A DNA stretch of 23,326 nt from Candidatus Hydrogenedentota bacterium (GCA_903922535.1 CAIXUF010000653.1:1-23326); one strand, 5' to 3'. Positions 8,307-16,585 are shown, numbered from the stretch's first letter. The notes: a model not told the origin generated them from the letters alone. Numbers and translations: made by a program.

Positions 8307-8384
8307 CACACATGTATATGGCCGGGTGAGACGGTTTGCATATCAGCAACTGCGCAATAGGGCATGCGTATGGAGGTGGTCGTA

Positions 8385-10262
8385 ATGGACGAGAACATGA
8401 CGGCAGCGCGAACGAGGCGGGCAATCGCGATTCATGAAGCCGGCGGCGTTCAGCAGGCCCTGCAGCGGGGGACCCTGCCCAAACAGGTGGACATCACGCT
8501 GTCTGAAGCGGTGGTGCTGGGGCTCATCCGGCAGGGCGTTCGGAAGTTTCTGTGCGTGCTCGGGCATGGATCGACGGAAGTCGGGGAGGTTCTGCGCGTT
8601 TACGAAAGCGCCGGACTCGTCCAAATGTACGGTGTGCGCAGCGAGATCGAGGCCGCACATGCGGCCGCTGCCCTGCGCTGGGTTGCCGGCGAAAAGGCCG
8701 CCGTGGTCGCCTCTATCGGCCCGGGACCGCTGCAAGCATTGGCCGCGTCCATTGCGGCGGCCAGCGACGGCCTTGGTGTCTGGTTTCTTTTTGGAGATGA
8801 AACCAGCGAGGACGAGGGCCCCAACATGCAGCAAATCCCAAAGCACGAACAGCATGCGTTTCTGCGGCTGTGCTCGGCAATGGGTGAAAGCTATTGCCTT
8901 CATACGCCCGGCGCCGTCAGCACGGCGTTGCGGCAGGGTCTCTGCACGGTTGACCACCCGTATCGCGCGGGCCCGTTCTTCCTGTTGATGCCGATGAATG
9001 TGCAGCCTGTTCTGATTCGCGGCTTCAATCTTGATGAACTGCCGGAAACCGGCCCGCCTCGATTGGGTGCGGCGGCTGACGAAGGGGTTTACGAGAGGGC
9101 CGCGGAAGCCCTCCGGGCCGCCCGGCGCGCGGTGGTGAAAGTCGGCGGGGGCGCGCGGCATGCGGGAACACAACTGGCGGAGTTTCTGGAGTTGGCGGAC
9201 GCCGTGGCCGTGTTGAGCCCGCTGGCATCCGGCGTTATCCCCCATGATCATCCCCGCAACCTGTTCGTCGGGGGTTCCAAGGGGTCCCTGTGCGGCAACT
9301 TCGCGATGGAAGAGGCCGATCTGCTGGTGGCGGTCGGAACGCGTTTTGTGTGCCAGTCGGACTGTTCGCGCACGGGATACCCAAAGGCGCGGCAGGTCAT
9401 CAATATCAATGCCGATTTCGGGACGGCCCTGCATTACGGCAGGACCCTTCCGCTCGTTGGCGATATCGAACTGACGCTCAAGCGGCTCAACGGCGCCCTG
9501 CGCGCCCTGCCCCCAAAACCCGCCTCACCGTGGTTTGAAGAATGCCGCGACAAGCGGAGGCAATGGATTGAATTCAAAGCCGAACGCTACGCGGTGCCGT
9601 CTCTTCACGATCCCACCTGGAACCGGCAGGTGTTGACACAGCCCGTGGTCATCAAGACCGCGACAGATTGGGCGCGCAACAACCAGGTCGTCTCGTTCTT
9701 CGACGCGGGGGATGTCCAGGCCAACGGTTTTCAAATCGTCGAGGACGAGCGCATCGGCCAGACATTCACCGAGACGGGGGCGAGTTACATGGGCTTCGCC
9801 GCATCGGCGGTCCTGAGCACCGCGCTCGCGTCCAAACCCTATTACGCGCTCGCGCTGACGGGCGACGGCTCGTTTACGATGTGTCCGCAAATACTGATCG
9901 ACGGCGCAATGCATGGCGCGCGCGGCTGCATTCTGCTGCTGGACAATCGCCGGATGGGCGCCATTTCAGGCCTTCAGGATGCCCAATATGACGCGGTGCA
10001 CGCGACATCGGACACCGTGGAAGTCGATTATGCCGCATGGGCCAACGCGGTCAGGGGGGTTCAGGGGCTCTTTGGCGGATACACGGCGAAAGACCTGCTG
10101 ACGGCGCTCGAAAAGGCCCGCCAGCATCCCGGTCTCACGTTGATTCACGTGCCTGTGTACTTCGGACCCGACCCGCTGGGCGGCATGGGCGTGTTTGGAC
10201 GATGGAACGTGGGCAACTGGTGCGTCGACACGCAACGGATGCGGCACGATATCGGCCTCTGA
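8385..10262 (+). CDS. Thiamine diphosphate-dependent enzyme (acetolactate synthase / IolD-like family)
   Basis: The start at 8385 (MDENMTAAR) is preferred over the ATG at 8364, because GGAGG at 8372-8376 sits 8 bases before it. This gives 625 residues. In the N-terminal PYR domain, GHGSTEVGEVL is followed by VRSEIEAAHAAAAL, whose Glu (94 counted from 8364, 87 from 8385) aligns with the catalytic glutamate of ThDP enzymes; SIGPG and MQQIP follow. A central domain spans about 230-380. The C-terminal PP domain carries the GDG motif in LTGDGSFTMCPQ and a downstream LLLDN that completes the ThDP-Mg site. Length and the GHGS, SIGPG and QQI motifs recall IolD (ring-opening hydrolase of inositol breakdown) as much as acetolactate synthase or 2-keto acid decarboxylases. 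With an IlvD/Edd dehydratase and an aldehyde dehydrogenase behind it, a 2-keto-3-deoxy-acid decarboxylase or IolD-like C-C hydrolase is the best guess. Confidence 0.82.
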   Translation: MDENMTAARTRRAIAIHEAGGVQQALQRGTLPKQVDITLSEAVVLGLIRQGVRKFLCVLGHGSTEVGEVLRVYESAGLVQMYGVRSEIEAAHAAAALRWVAGEKAAVVASIGPGPLQALAASIAAASDGLGVWFLFGDETSEDEGPNMQQIPKHEQHAFLRLCSAMGESYCLHTPGAVSTALRQGLCTVDHPYRAGPFFLLMPMNVQPVLIRGFNLDELPETGPPRLGAAADEGVYERAAEALRAARRAVVKVGGGARHAGTQLAEFLELADAVAVLSPLASGVIPHDHPRNLFVGGSKGSLCGNFAMEEADLLVAVGTRFVCQSDCSRTGYPKARQVININADFGTALHYGRTLPLVGDIELTLKRLNGALRALPPKPASPWFEECRDKRRQWIEFKAERYAVPSLHDPTWNRQVLTQPVVIKTATDWARNNQVVSFFDAGDVQANGFQIVEDERIGQTFTETGASYMGFAASAVLSTALASKPYYALALTGDGSFTMCPQILIDGAMHGARGCILLLDNRRMGAISGLQDAQYDAVHATSDTVEVDYAAWANAVRGVQGLFGGYTAKDLLTALEKARQHPGLTLIHVPVYFGPDPLGGMGVFGRWNVGNWCVDTQRMRHDIGL

Positions 10263-10299
10263 CGGACGGAACAAACCTCGATGACGGGAGACCACAGGC

Positions 10300-11736
10300 A
10301 TGGCAGTTCCCAATCTGATGTACATTGACGGCGAATGGACCCCGGCATCGGACGGCGCGACACTGGACATCATCAACCCCGCGACCGAAGAGACCGTCGA
10401 CACCGTTCCGGTTGCGACGCCTGCGGACCTCGACCGCGCTTTGGCCGCCGCCGACCGCGCCTGGAAAGAATGGCGCGAGGTCGATGTGTGGACGCGCAGC
10501 GCCAAACTGCGCCGTGTGGCCGAACTGGTCCGGGAACGGGCCGACGCAATTGCCGACTGCATCACCGAGGAGCAAGGCAAGACTCTTGCCGAGTCGCGCG
10601 GGGAGACACTGGCCGCGGCGGACCAGTTTGACTGGTATGCCGATGAGGCCCGGCGCATTTACGGCCGCGTGGTTGACGCCCATTCGAGGGCCAACCGGAT
10701 CATGATCCTGCGCCAGGCAATCGGGCCCGTCGCCGCGTTCAGTCCGTGGAATTTCCCGGCCCTGCTGCCGGCGCGCAAAGTGGCGCCCGCCGTCGCCGCA
10801 GGCTGTTCCATCATCGTGAAGCCCGCGCGTGAAGCCCCCCGCACCATGCTCTGCCTCGCGCAGGCCTGTCACGACGCGGGCATCCCAAGAGGCGTTGTGA
10901 ATGTTGTGACAGGAAACTCCGGCACGATCAGCCAACACTTGTGCAAATCCCCCGTCATTCGGAAGGTCACATTGACTGGATCGGTTCCCGTGGGGCAGGA
11001 ACTGCTGCACCTGTGCGCCGACGGAATCAAACCGGTGACCATGGAACTTGGAGGAAGCAACCCCGTTCTTGTCTTCGGGGATGCGGATATTGAACGCGCG
11101 GCCGAAATTGCCGCCCGTGCGAAGTTCCGCAACAATGGACAGGTCTGCATTGCCGCAAGCCGGTTCTTTGTGCAGGAGAGCGTCGCCAAGGCGTTTGTCG
11201 CAAAGTTTGTGGAAATTGCCAAATCGCTGCGGCAGGGAGACGGGCGTGACCCCGCGACGGAAGTCGGCCCGCTCGCCAATCGCCGACGGCTTGAGGCAAC
11301 CGAAATGCTGGTCGCGGACGCCGTGGGAAAAGGCGCGCAGATCGCCTGCGGAGGCACGCGCGCCACCGGGTTCAAGAAAGGCTTTTTCTACAAACCCACG
11401 GTTTTGACCGGCGTTGAAGACACCATGGACATCATGAGGGATGAACCCTTCTGTCCCGTGGCGCCGATTGCGGTCTTCACGGACCTGGACGATGCGCTTG
11501 CCAAGGCAAACCAAACAGAATTTGGCCTTGCGGCCTACGTGTTTACCAATAACACAAGAACAGCATTTCTGGCCAGCGAAGGGTTGGAGGCCGGCATGGT
11601 GGGCGTCAATCACCTCCTGCTGGCCACGGCGGAAATCCCCTTTGGGGGAGTCAAAGCCTCCGGATTCGGCCGCGAAGGCGGTTCGGAAGGCATCGAGGCA
11701 TACACTGTCACAAAATGTGTGAACATTCTCCTGTAG
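10300..11736 (+). CDS. NAD(P)-dependent aldehyde dehydrogenase (succinate / alpha-ketoglutarate semialdehyde type)
   Basis: A complete 478-residue ALDH. FSPWNFPALLPARK carries the oxyanion Asn151, IIVKPAREAP the cofactor-binding Lys174, TGSVPVG the nucleotide loop, MELGGSNP the general base Glu249, and NNGQVC the catalytic Cys283. The C-terminal PFGGVKASGFGREGG is typical of the succinate-semialdehyde and alpha-ketoglutarate-semialdehyde dehydrogenase group. KPAREAP has Arg two residues after the KP, where many relatives have Ser or Glu nearby, which may affect cofactor choice. GGGAG at 10286-10290 lies 9 bases before the ATG. It begins 37 bases after the ThDP gene and belongs to the same operon. 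Its likely job is to oxidise the aldehyde released by its neighbour or by the dehydratase pathway. The exact substrate is not readable from sequence. Confidence 0.9.
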   Translation: MAVPNLMYIDGEWTPASDGATLDIINPATEETVDTVPVATPADLDRALAAADRAWKEWREVDVWTRSAKLRRVAELVRERADAIADCITEEQGKTLAESRGETLAAADQFDWYADEARRIYGRVVDAHSRANRIMILRQAIGPVAAFSPWNFPALLPARKVAPAVAAGCSIIVKPAREAPRTMLCLAQACHDAGIPRGVVNVVTGNSGTISQHLCKSPVIRKVTLTGSVPVGQELLHLCADGIKPVTMELGGSNPVLVFGDADIERAAEIAARAKFRNNGQVCIAASRFFVQESVAKAFVAKFVEIAKSLRQGDGRDPATEVGPLANRRRLEATEMLVADAVGKGAQIACGGTRATGFKKGFFYKPTVLTGVEDTMDIMRDEPFCPVAPIAVFTDLDDALAKANQTEFGLAAYVFTNNTRTAFLASEGLEAGMVGVNHLLLATAEIPFGGVKASGFGREGGSEGIEAYTVTKCVNILL

Positions 11737-11812
11737 CTTGACGCACCGGCCCAACCGGCGCGTCTGTTCTGGAAGTCCGCGAAGGGCCGGGAATCGGAGG
11801 AAGGAGTCTCCC

Positions 11813-13504
11813 ATGATGGATGGCGGCGAACCGCGCGGAATCGCGCGCAACCTTACCTCATACGGGGATGCCGAGTTCAGCAGGTACATGCGGCGGGCGT
11901 TTCTCGCTTCCGCGGGATTTGATGCGGGCGACCTCGAAAGACCCATCGTGGGCATCGTTGACACGTCTTCGGACTACAACACGTGCCATCGGCAAATGCC
12001 TGAAATGGTTGACGCCGTCAAACGCGGGATTCTGGAGGCGGGCGGGCTGCCGTTGGCATTCCCGACCATATCACTGCATGAAATCCTCACTTCACCCACC
12101 ACCATGCTGTTCAGGAATCTCGCGGCGATGGACACGGAGGAGATGATCCGCGCGCAGCCGATGGACGCCGTGGTGCTCATGGGCGGGTGTGACAAGACGG
12201 TACCCGCACAGATCATGGGCGCCGTGTCGGCCAACATGCCGGCGGTGTCGGTTGTGTCGGGACCCATGCTGACGGGCTACTGGCGCGGCGAACGGCTGGG
12301 CGCCTGTACGGATTGCCGGCGCTATTGGGCCCGGTATCGCGCCGGGGAACTGAATGAAACCGAGATTGCCGAGCTGGAGCAGGCTTTGTGCTTCACAGGC
12401 GGCACGTGCATGGTCATGGGAACCGCCTCGACCATGGCGTGCATCGTCGAGGCAATGGGGTTGATGGTTCCGGGCGGCGCGACACCCCCCATGAGTTCCG
12501 GCGACCGTCTGCGCAAATGCGTGGCCTCCGGACGCTGCGCGGCCGCACTGGCCGAAACCCGGACGCGGCCGGGCGACATACTGACCCGCGGCTCTTTTCT
12601 CAACGCGGTGACGGTCCTGATGGCGCTGGGCGGTTCAACAAACGCCGTCGTGCATCTGCTCGCGATCGCGAGACGCGCCGGGATTCCGCTTACCCTGGAC
12701 GATTTCGACGCGGTGTCGCGGCGCGTGCCCCTGCTGGTGGACTGCAAACCCGCCGGGAAAGGCTACCTTGAAGACATGCATTTCGCCGGCGGCGTGCCGG
12801 TCCTGCTCAAAGCGCTCGAACCCCTGCTGGACCTTTCCGCAAAGACTGTCATGGGTGTCACGCTGGGTGAGACGCTGCGGGATGTGCAACCTCCCGGCGA
12901 ATGGCAAACCGTTATTCGGACCCTCGACAACCCGCTCGGATCGACCGGAGCCCTGGCGGTCATCAAGGGCTCGCTGGCCCCGGACGGGGCAGTGCTCAAA
13001 GCGGCCGCGGCCTCGAAAACGCTCATGCGGCACAAAGGACCGGCCGTGGTGTTCGATTCCCCCGAAGACGCCGTCAACCGAATTGATGATCCTGCATTGG
13101 GGATTACGCCCGGCCATGTGATGATATTGCGCAATGCGGGTCCTGTGGGCGCGGGCATGCCGGAGGCGGGGTCATTGCCGATTCCGAAATACCTTGCAAA
13201 AGCCGGTGTGAAGGACATGGTGCGCGTGTCTGATGCGCGAATGAGCGGCACCGCTTACGGGACAGTGGTTCTGCACTGCTCGCCCGAAGCCGCGACAGGA
13301 GGGCCACTGGCGTTGGTCCGGGACGGCGACCTGATCGAACTGGACGTGGAGAAGAGGCGCATCGAGCTGCTTGTCGAAGAACCTGAACTTGCACGGCGGC
13401 GGGAACAATGGAAGCCGCCCCGGGGTCCCGCGCGCGGCTGGCGTCGGCTCCATGTGGAGCATGTTCTGCCCGCGCATTTGGGCGCAGACCTTGACTTTCT
13501 ATAG
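11813..13504 (+). CDS. IlvD/Edd family sugar-acid (pentonate-type) dehydratase
   Basis: The ATG at 11813 is chosen because AAGGAG at 11801-11806 lies 6 bases before it (9 before the second ATG at 11816). An in-frame TTG at 11738 would add 25 residues of no family character. The 563-residue protein has the three iron-sulphur cysteines of the family: Cys58 in DYNTCHRQ, Cys126 in GGCDKTVPAQ (with Asp127 and Lys128) and Cys199 in GGTCMVMGTASTM. SDARMSGTAYG holds the conserved active-site serine. The VMGTASTMA pattern and the final HVLPAHLGADLDFL are characteristic of the [2Fe-2S] L-arabinonate/D-xylonate dehydratase group rather than of valine/isoleucine IlvD. The reaction would be aldonate to 2-keto-3-deoxyaldonate plus water. 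It is the third gene of the ThDP/ALDH operon, 76 bases after the ALDH. Confidence 0.88.
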   Translation: MMDGGEPRGIARNLTSYGDAEFSRYMRRAFLASAGFDAGDLERPIVGIVDTSSDYNTCHRQMPEMVDAVKRGILEAGGLPLAFPTISLHEILTSPTTMLFRNLAAMDTEEMIRAQPMDAVVLMGGCDKTVPAQIMGAVSANMPAVSVVSGPMLTGYWRGERLGACTDCRRYWARYRAGELNETEIAELEQALCFTGGTCMVMGTASTMACIVEAMGLMVPGGATPPMSSGDRLRKCVASGRCAAALAETRTRPGDILTRGSFLNAVTVLMALGGSTNAVVHLLAIARRAGIPLTLDDFDAVSRRVPLLVDCKPAGKGYLEDMHFAGGVPVLLKALEPLLDLSAKTVMGVTLGETLRDVQPPGEWQTVIRTLDNPLGSTGALAVIKGSLAPDGAVLKAAAASKTLMRHKGPAVVFDSPEDAVNRIDDPALGITPGHVMILRNAGPVGAGMPEAGSLPIPKYLAKAGVKDMVRVSDARMSGTAYGTVVLHCSPEAATGGPLALVRDGDLIELDVEKRRIELLVEEPELARRREQWKPPRGPARGWRRLHVEHVLPAHLGADLDFL

Positions 13505-13896
13505 CCTTGAGTGTCGGGATTCGGAAAATGCGCCAGTCATACTGATTTCCCTTGCCTGCCCAGTCCTTCTCTTCAAGATCGCAAAGAAGCGGCCATCGTG
13601 GCTTTGCGTCACTGTGCGCACCGCTTCCTCTCGATGCCGCAGATGAGTCTCATTGAGAAGGCCGGTATCCATGCGGCCGTAGTGGAAACCATATCTGTAC
13701 CATATCTTTCCCGGTCCATTCCGCATCGGTTGCACGCTGCGGTCCGATGTTAACGTTCGTAAACTTCTGCCCGCCTTTTGTGCATTGCTCGATAATTCAA
13801 GTACAAAGACTTGCGTCAAAAGTGGTTATTCGCCCGCAATGACGAATTCTCCATGGTTGTCCTATTCCTGACTCAGCATGGATGGATAGAGGACAT
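13505..13896. other. 392-bp convergent gap without a recognisable gene
   Basis: It lies between the dehydratase (+) and the alpha/beta hydrolase (-). Short frames on both strands show no family motif or good ribosome site. Visible structure includes an inverted repeat CGCAAAG (13580-13586) / CTTTGCG (13602-13608) and a competing AAGCGG (13587-13592) / CCGCTT (13621-13626). There is also a near-palindrome GTTAACG-TT-CGTAAAC at 13749-13764 with one mismatch, resembling LacI-family operators. No T-tract follows the hairpins, so they are not called terminators. Base composition is visibly less GC-rich than the genes around it, so it may be decayed sequence. Confidence 0.5.
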
Positions 13897-14811
13897 TCAT
13901 TGCGACCCGGGACTTGGCGTATGTTTTGCCAGAAAGGCCCGAAGCGCCTCCAGAAAAGCGACGGACTCGTCCGTGTCAAGATGGTCTTTTCCCTCAAGAA
14001 CGAGGAGTTCGTGATTCGCCATCCGGTCTGCAAGCGCCCTGGCGTCCGGAAGAAAGCCGTCTTTGCCGCCAATGATGGTCAATGTGGGCACTTTGTTTGA
14101 ACGCAGCTCTTCCTCGGTCAGGGTCAACTGCCTGGAGCCCCGTGCCGCTGCAGCCAAGGCCAGCGGGTCATTGGCATATGCCAAGGAGAATCTGACCTCA
14201 AGTTTCTCCCACAGGGTGAGCGGTCGGTCTGCGATACCCAGCCGTTTGAGAAGAGGGCCCGGCTCCCCCTTTTCCACCGCTTTCGCGACCGCTTCGGCAA
14301 AGTCCAGGTTTTCCTGAGTGTCTCTTTCCCAGCCGGTCCCGCATGCCGCCGCGCTCAAGAGCCGTTCGGGGTGCATGGCAAGCAGCTTGAGGGTGATGAA
14401 GCCGCCCATCGAATAGCCCACCACGTGCGCCTTTTCGATTTTGAGATGGTCGAGCAGACGCACCAGGTCTTCCACCATCTGAATGCCGTACCGGTCGGGA
14501 TCATGGGGCTTGTCGCTTTGTCCGTGGCCCCGGTTGTCAAGGGCAATCACCCGGTACTCTTTTGAAAGCGCCCCGATCAAACCGGAGTTTCGCCACTGCA
14601 GGTGCGCAGTGTCCCCAAAGCCATGCACGAGAAGCACCGGCACGCCCCGGCCCTCGTCCGTGTAGTGTATGCGCACGCCTGCCGAATCAAAGTACTTTCC
14701 TTCAGGCCCCAGCAGGGCCTTTCGCGCCTGCCATGCAAAGACAACCAAGGCAACAGCGAGCGTCAATGTCAGCGCGCCGCATCCCACACTCCATTTCTTC
14801 CCACCGCTCAC
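13897..14811 (-). CDS. Membrane-anchored alpha/beta-fold hydrolase
   Basis: The start is GTG at 14811, with a strong GGAGGAG (14819-14825) 7 bases upstream. The frame runs on to 15141, but the extra 110 residues are low in hydrophobic or family character and would overlap the divergent gene's leader. The 304-residue protein has a hydrophobic anchor at about 11-28. An alpha/beta hydrolase core follows, with LLVHGFGDT (oxyanion region), LDNRGHGQSD, and nucleophile Ser134 in GYSMGG. The acid is Asp251 in GGKDGFLP and the base His277 in EGKDHLDTD, so the triad is complete. An ester or epoxide hydrolase or acyltransferase-like role at the membrane is likely; the substrate is unknown. It is convergent with the dehydratase and divergent from the Tat protein. 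A candidate promoter is at 14898-14925. Confidence 0.87.
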   Translation of the reverse strand: MSGGKKWSVGCGALTLTLAVALVVFAWQARKALLGPEGKYFDSAGVRIHYTDEGRGVPVLLVHGFGDTAHLQWRNSGLIGALSKEYRVIALDNRGHGQSDKPHDPDRYGIQMVEDLVRLLDHLKIEKAHVVGYSMGGFITLKLLAMHPERLLSAAACGTGWERDTQENLDFAEAVAKAVEKGEPGPLLKRLGIADRPLTLWEKLEVRFSLAYANDPLALAAAARGSRQLTLTEEELRSNKVPTLTIIGGKDGFLPDARALADRMANHELLVLEGKDHLDTDESVAFLEALRAFLAKHTPSPGSQ

Positions 14812-14828
14812 GCTGTGTCTCCTCCAAT

Positions 14829-14841
14829 ACCACAATGTGGT
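14829..14841. repeat. Perfect palindrome ACCACA-A-TGTGGT in the hydrolase leader
   Basis: Bases 14829-14834 and 14836-14841 are exact inverted repeats around a single A. The palindrome lies just upstream of the GGAGGAG ribosome site of the minus-strand hydrolase and downstream of its candidate promoter. This fits a repressor operator or a small RNA hairpin. No regulator gene is nearby. Confidence 0.4.
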
Positions 14842-14897
14842 GTTCCTCGACGGGTTGCCTGACGGCAGAGATGTCGTCATTGCCAAGGAAGAACGAA

Positions 14898-14925
14898 AGT
14901 GTAACACATTCACCCGGTCTGTCCG
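14898..14925 (-). promoter_or_regulatory. Candidate extended -10 promoter for the alpha/beta hydrolase
   Basis: On the minus strand, TACACT (14903-14898) is preceded by TG one base upstream (extended -10). CGGACA, a 4/6 match to the -35, lies at 14925-14920 with a 16-base spacer. Transcription would start near 14891, giving a leader of about 80 bases that contains the 14829-14841 palindrome. Confidence 0.35.
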
Positions 14926-15082
14926 TTCTCGGGAACTCTCTGCCGCGCGGCACAGCGGAGGGCAATACCGGGCAGTGGATGAAGTCATTTGGCGGAGGTC
15001 CAATGGCCTGGAAAACCGGCCGGGAAAAAGAGTGCGTACCGGCTTGAAGCGTGCTATCGTTATGCCATTGGAGGACAATGCA

Positions 15083-16585
15083 ATGGACAGGCGAACGGTT
15101 TTGAAAATGGCGGCGGCGGGAGCCGTATTGGGTTTTGGCAAGCGCGGCGCCGCTCAGCCCCCCTCTCCGGAGGGGCAGACAAGCCCGGCAAAGAACGGCC
15201 AGGGCTACAAGCACCGCGTGGCGTTCGGGGCGTGGATCAACGACATGCGGAACGAGCCGCTGCCGCTGCAACAGTGGCCCGCGCCGCAGTTTGACGAGCA
15301 GACGCTCGACAGTCTTGTCCGCGCGCTGAAGGTGCAGGCCGAGGCGGGTTTCAAGCTGCTGGATGCGTGGGGGCTGTTTGCCACCTACGGCTATCCCCCG
15401 GACATCAAGAGCGCCTTTGAGGACGAGGGCCGCACGCGCATGATTCGCCGGCTCATTGAAGCCGCCGGGACCTTCGACATGCAGATAATGTTTGGCATGG
15501 GGCTGCTGAGCTGGGGATACGACAAGATACTTGAGGCCAATCCGGGCATCCGGGGGGTGGACGCGGAGGGGAAGCCGCACGCGCACGCGTTGTGCGGAGC
15601 GAAGGAGGAATCCTGGCGCTGCGTGGAGAAGATCCTGGACAGCGCCCTGGGCAGTTTCGCCTTTGGCGGCGTGCATCTGGAGTCGTGCGATTTGGGTTGC
15701 TGCATGTGCCCGGAATGCGCCGGCAAGGACGGACAGGTGGGCTACAACGTGCGAATAAACTCGCGCGCAGCACAGTACATCAAGAGCCGTTGGCCCCACC
15801 TGACGGTAAACGCCATTCCCTCCAATTGGCTTCCGGGCAGCTCTGGGTCGTTTACTCCGGAGCAGGAAGACCAGGTGATCGGGATGGGCGGCCACATCGA
15901 CTGCTTCATGGACCAGGGCTGGCGCGGCACTTTTGTCGCGCCCGAGCGGCGCAAGGATTTCATCTCGCGCCTGCCCTGCGCCTATGGCACCTCGGGCGGG
16001 GTCTGGATGTACCACTGCGCCCGGCGCAACCGCCTTTCGTACTTCATGCCTTACCCAAAGCGCACGGGCGCGGCAATCAAGGCGCATTACGAAGACGGGG
16101 CGCGGGGGAGCATGATCTATCAGGGCCCGATGATTAATCCGGCCGTGGAAATGAACACCGCCGTTGCGGGCCGTCTTCTTTTGTGCCCCCAACGGGACGT
16201 GCAGGATGCGCTTGAGGAGGCCGTCGAGGTCTACTACCGTCCGCACAGCGCGGACGCAAGGCGGGCTGTCGCGGAGGCGTTCTGCATGGCGGAAGACGCG
16301 TACTTCGACAGTTGGTCTGATGATCTGAAAAACGATCCCCACCGGCCGGGAGAGTTCTATCTCGAGACGCTGTTCGCCGAATCGCCGCAGCGGACCATGT
16401 ACCTCGAACAGTATCTGACACCGAAGGGCCGCGGCTTGTACCGGAAAGGGCTGGTCGCGGTCCTGGACCGGCTGTCCTCGCTGGACGGCCAATGCCAGGA
16501 TGAGGGCCGGCTGGGCCGGATCAGCACCGGCATCATCAGCGCGATTGTGGATATCGAGAACCTGGGATACGAACGTCCGGCCTGA
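15083..16585 (+). CDS. Tat-exported protein of unknown function, TIM-barrel glycosidase-like
   Basis: The start at 15083 is fixed by GGAGG at 15070-15074, 8 bases upstream, and by the Tat signal MDRRTVLKMAAAGAVLG (RRxxLK with a following hydrophobic stretch). The upstream open frame to 14669 is not needed. The mature part of about 475 residues has alternating strand/helix patterns (FKLLDAWGLFATYGYPPD, GVHLESCD, HLTVNAIPSNW) that suggest a TIM barrel, like putative glycoside hydrolases of the DUF4838 sort; I do not recognise a defined family. A cysteine cluster at 202, 206, 207, 209 and 212 (ESCDLGCCMCPEC) could bind a metal, which would explain export in folded form by Tat. The next gene, 111 bases downstream, encodes a secreted beta-propeller, probably in the same unit. 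A sugar-related role is an inference from neighbours. Confidence 0.7.
   Translation: MDRRTVLKMAAAGAVLGFGKRGAAQPPSPEGQTSPAKNGQGYKHRVAFGAWINDMRNEPLPLQQWPAPQFDEQTLDSLVRALKVQAEAGFKLLDAWGLFATYGYPPDIKSAFEDEGRTRMIRRLIEAAGTFDMQIMFGMGLLSWGYDKILEANPGIRGVDAEGKPHAHALCGAKEESWRCVEKILDSALGSFAFGGVHLESCDLGCCMCPECAGKDGQVGYNVRINSRAAQYIKSRWPHLTVNAIPSNWLPGSSGSFTPEQEDQVIGMGGHIDCFMDQGWRGTFVAPERRKDFISRLPCAYGTSGGVWMYHCARRNRLSYFMPYPKRTGAAIKAHYEDGARGSMIYQGPMINPAVEMNTAVAGRLLLCPQRDVQDALEEAVEVYYRPHSADARRAVAEAFCMAEDAYFDSWSDDLKNDPHRPGEFYLETLFAESPQRTMYLEQYLTPKGRGLYRKGLVAVLDRLSSLDGQCQDEGRLGRISTGIISAIVDIENLGYERPA

Larger units (their letters stand above)
8009..8384. other. Divergent intergenic region between oxidoreductase and ThDP-enzyme operon
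   Basis: This 376-bp spacer separates the minus-strand oxidoreductase from the plus-strand ThDP operon. It holds a strong minus-strand promoter module (8086-8114) and a weaker plus-strand candidate (8277-8306). A perfect 7-bp inverted repeat, TGGGAAA (8218-8224) with TTTCCCA (8243-8249) around an 18-base gap, could be an operator. No convincing gene lies here; the short open frames overlap the promoters and have no family resemblance. Confidence 0.6.

Noticed and set aside
7905..8309. 134-codon minus-strand frame crossing the oxidoreductase start
   Set aside because: It was considered as a leader or frameshifted N-terminus, because an ATG follows the promoter's -10 box. It is out of frame with the oxidoreductase, and the leader similarity to the second module is not at protein level.
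10135..11964. 609-codon open frame on the minus strand
   Set aside because: It covers the aldehyde dehydrogenase in antisense; the ALDH has every catalytic motif, so this frame is a by-product of codon bias.
13580..13608. CGCAAAG/CTTTGCG hairpin as a terminator for the dehydratase operon
   Set aside because: The stem is only 7 bp with a 15-base loop, no T-tract follows on either strand, and alternative pairings compete.
14702..16492. 596-codon open frame on the minus strand
   Set aside because: It is antisense to the Tat-exported protein, which has a good ribosome site and signal. The antisense translation has no recognisable domain and the composition of a shadow frame.
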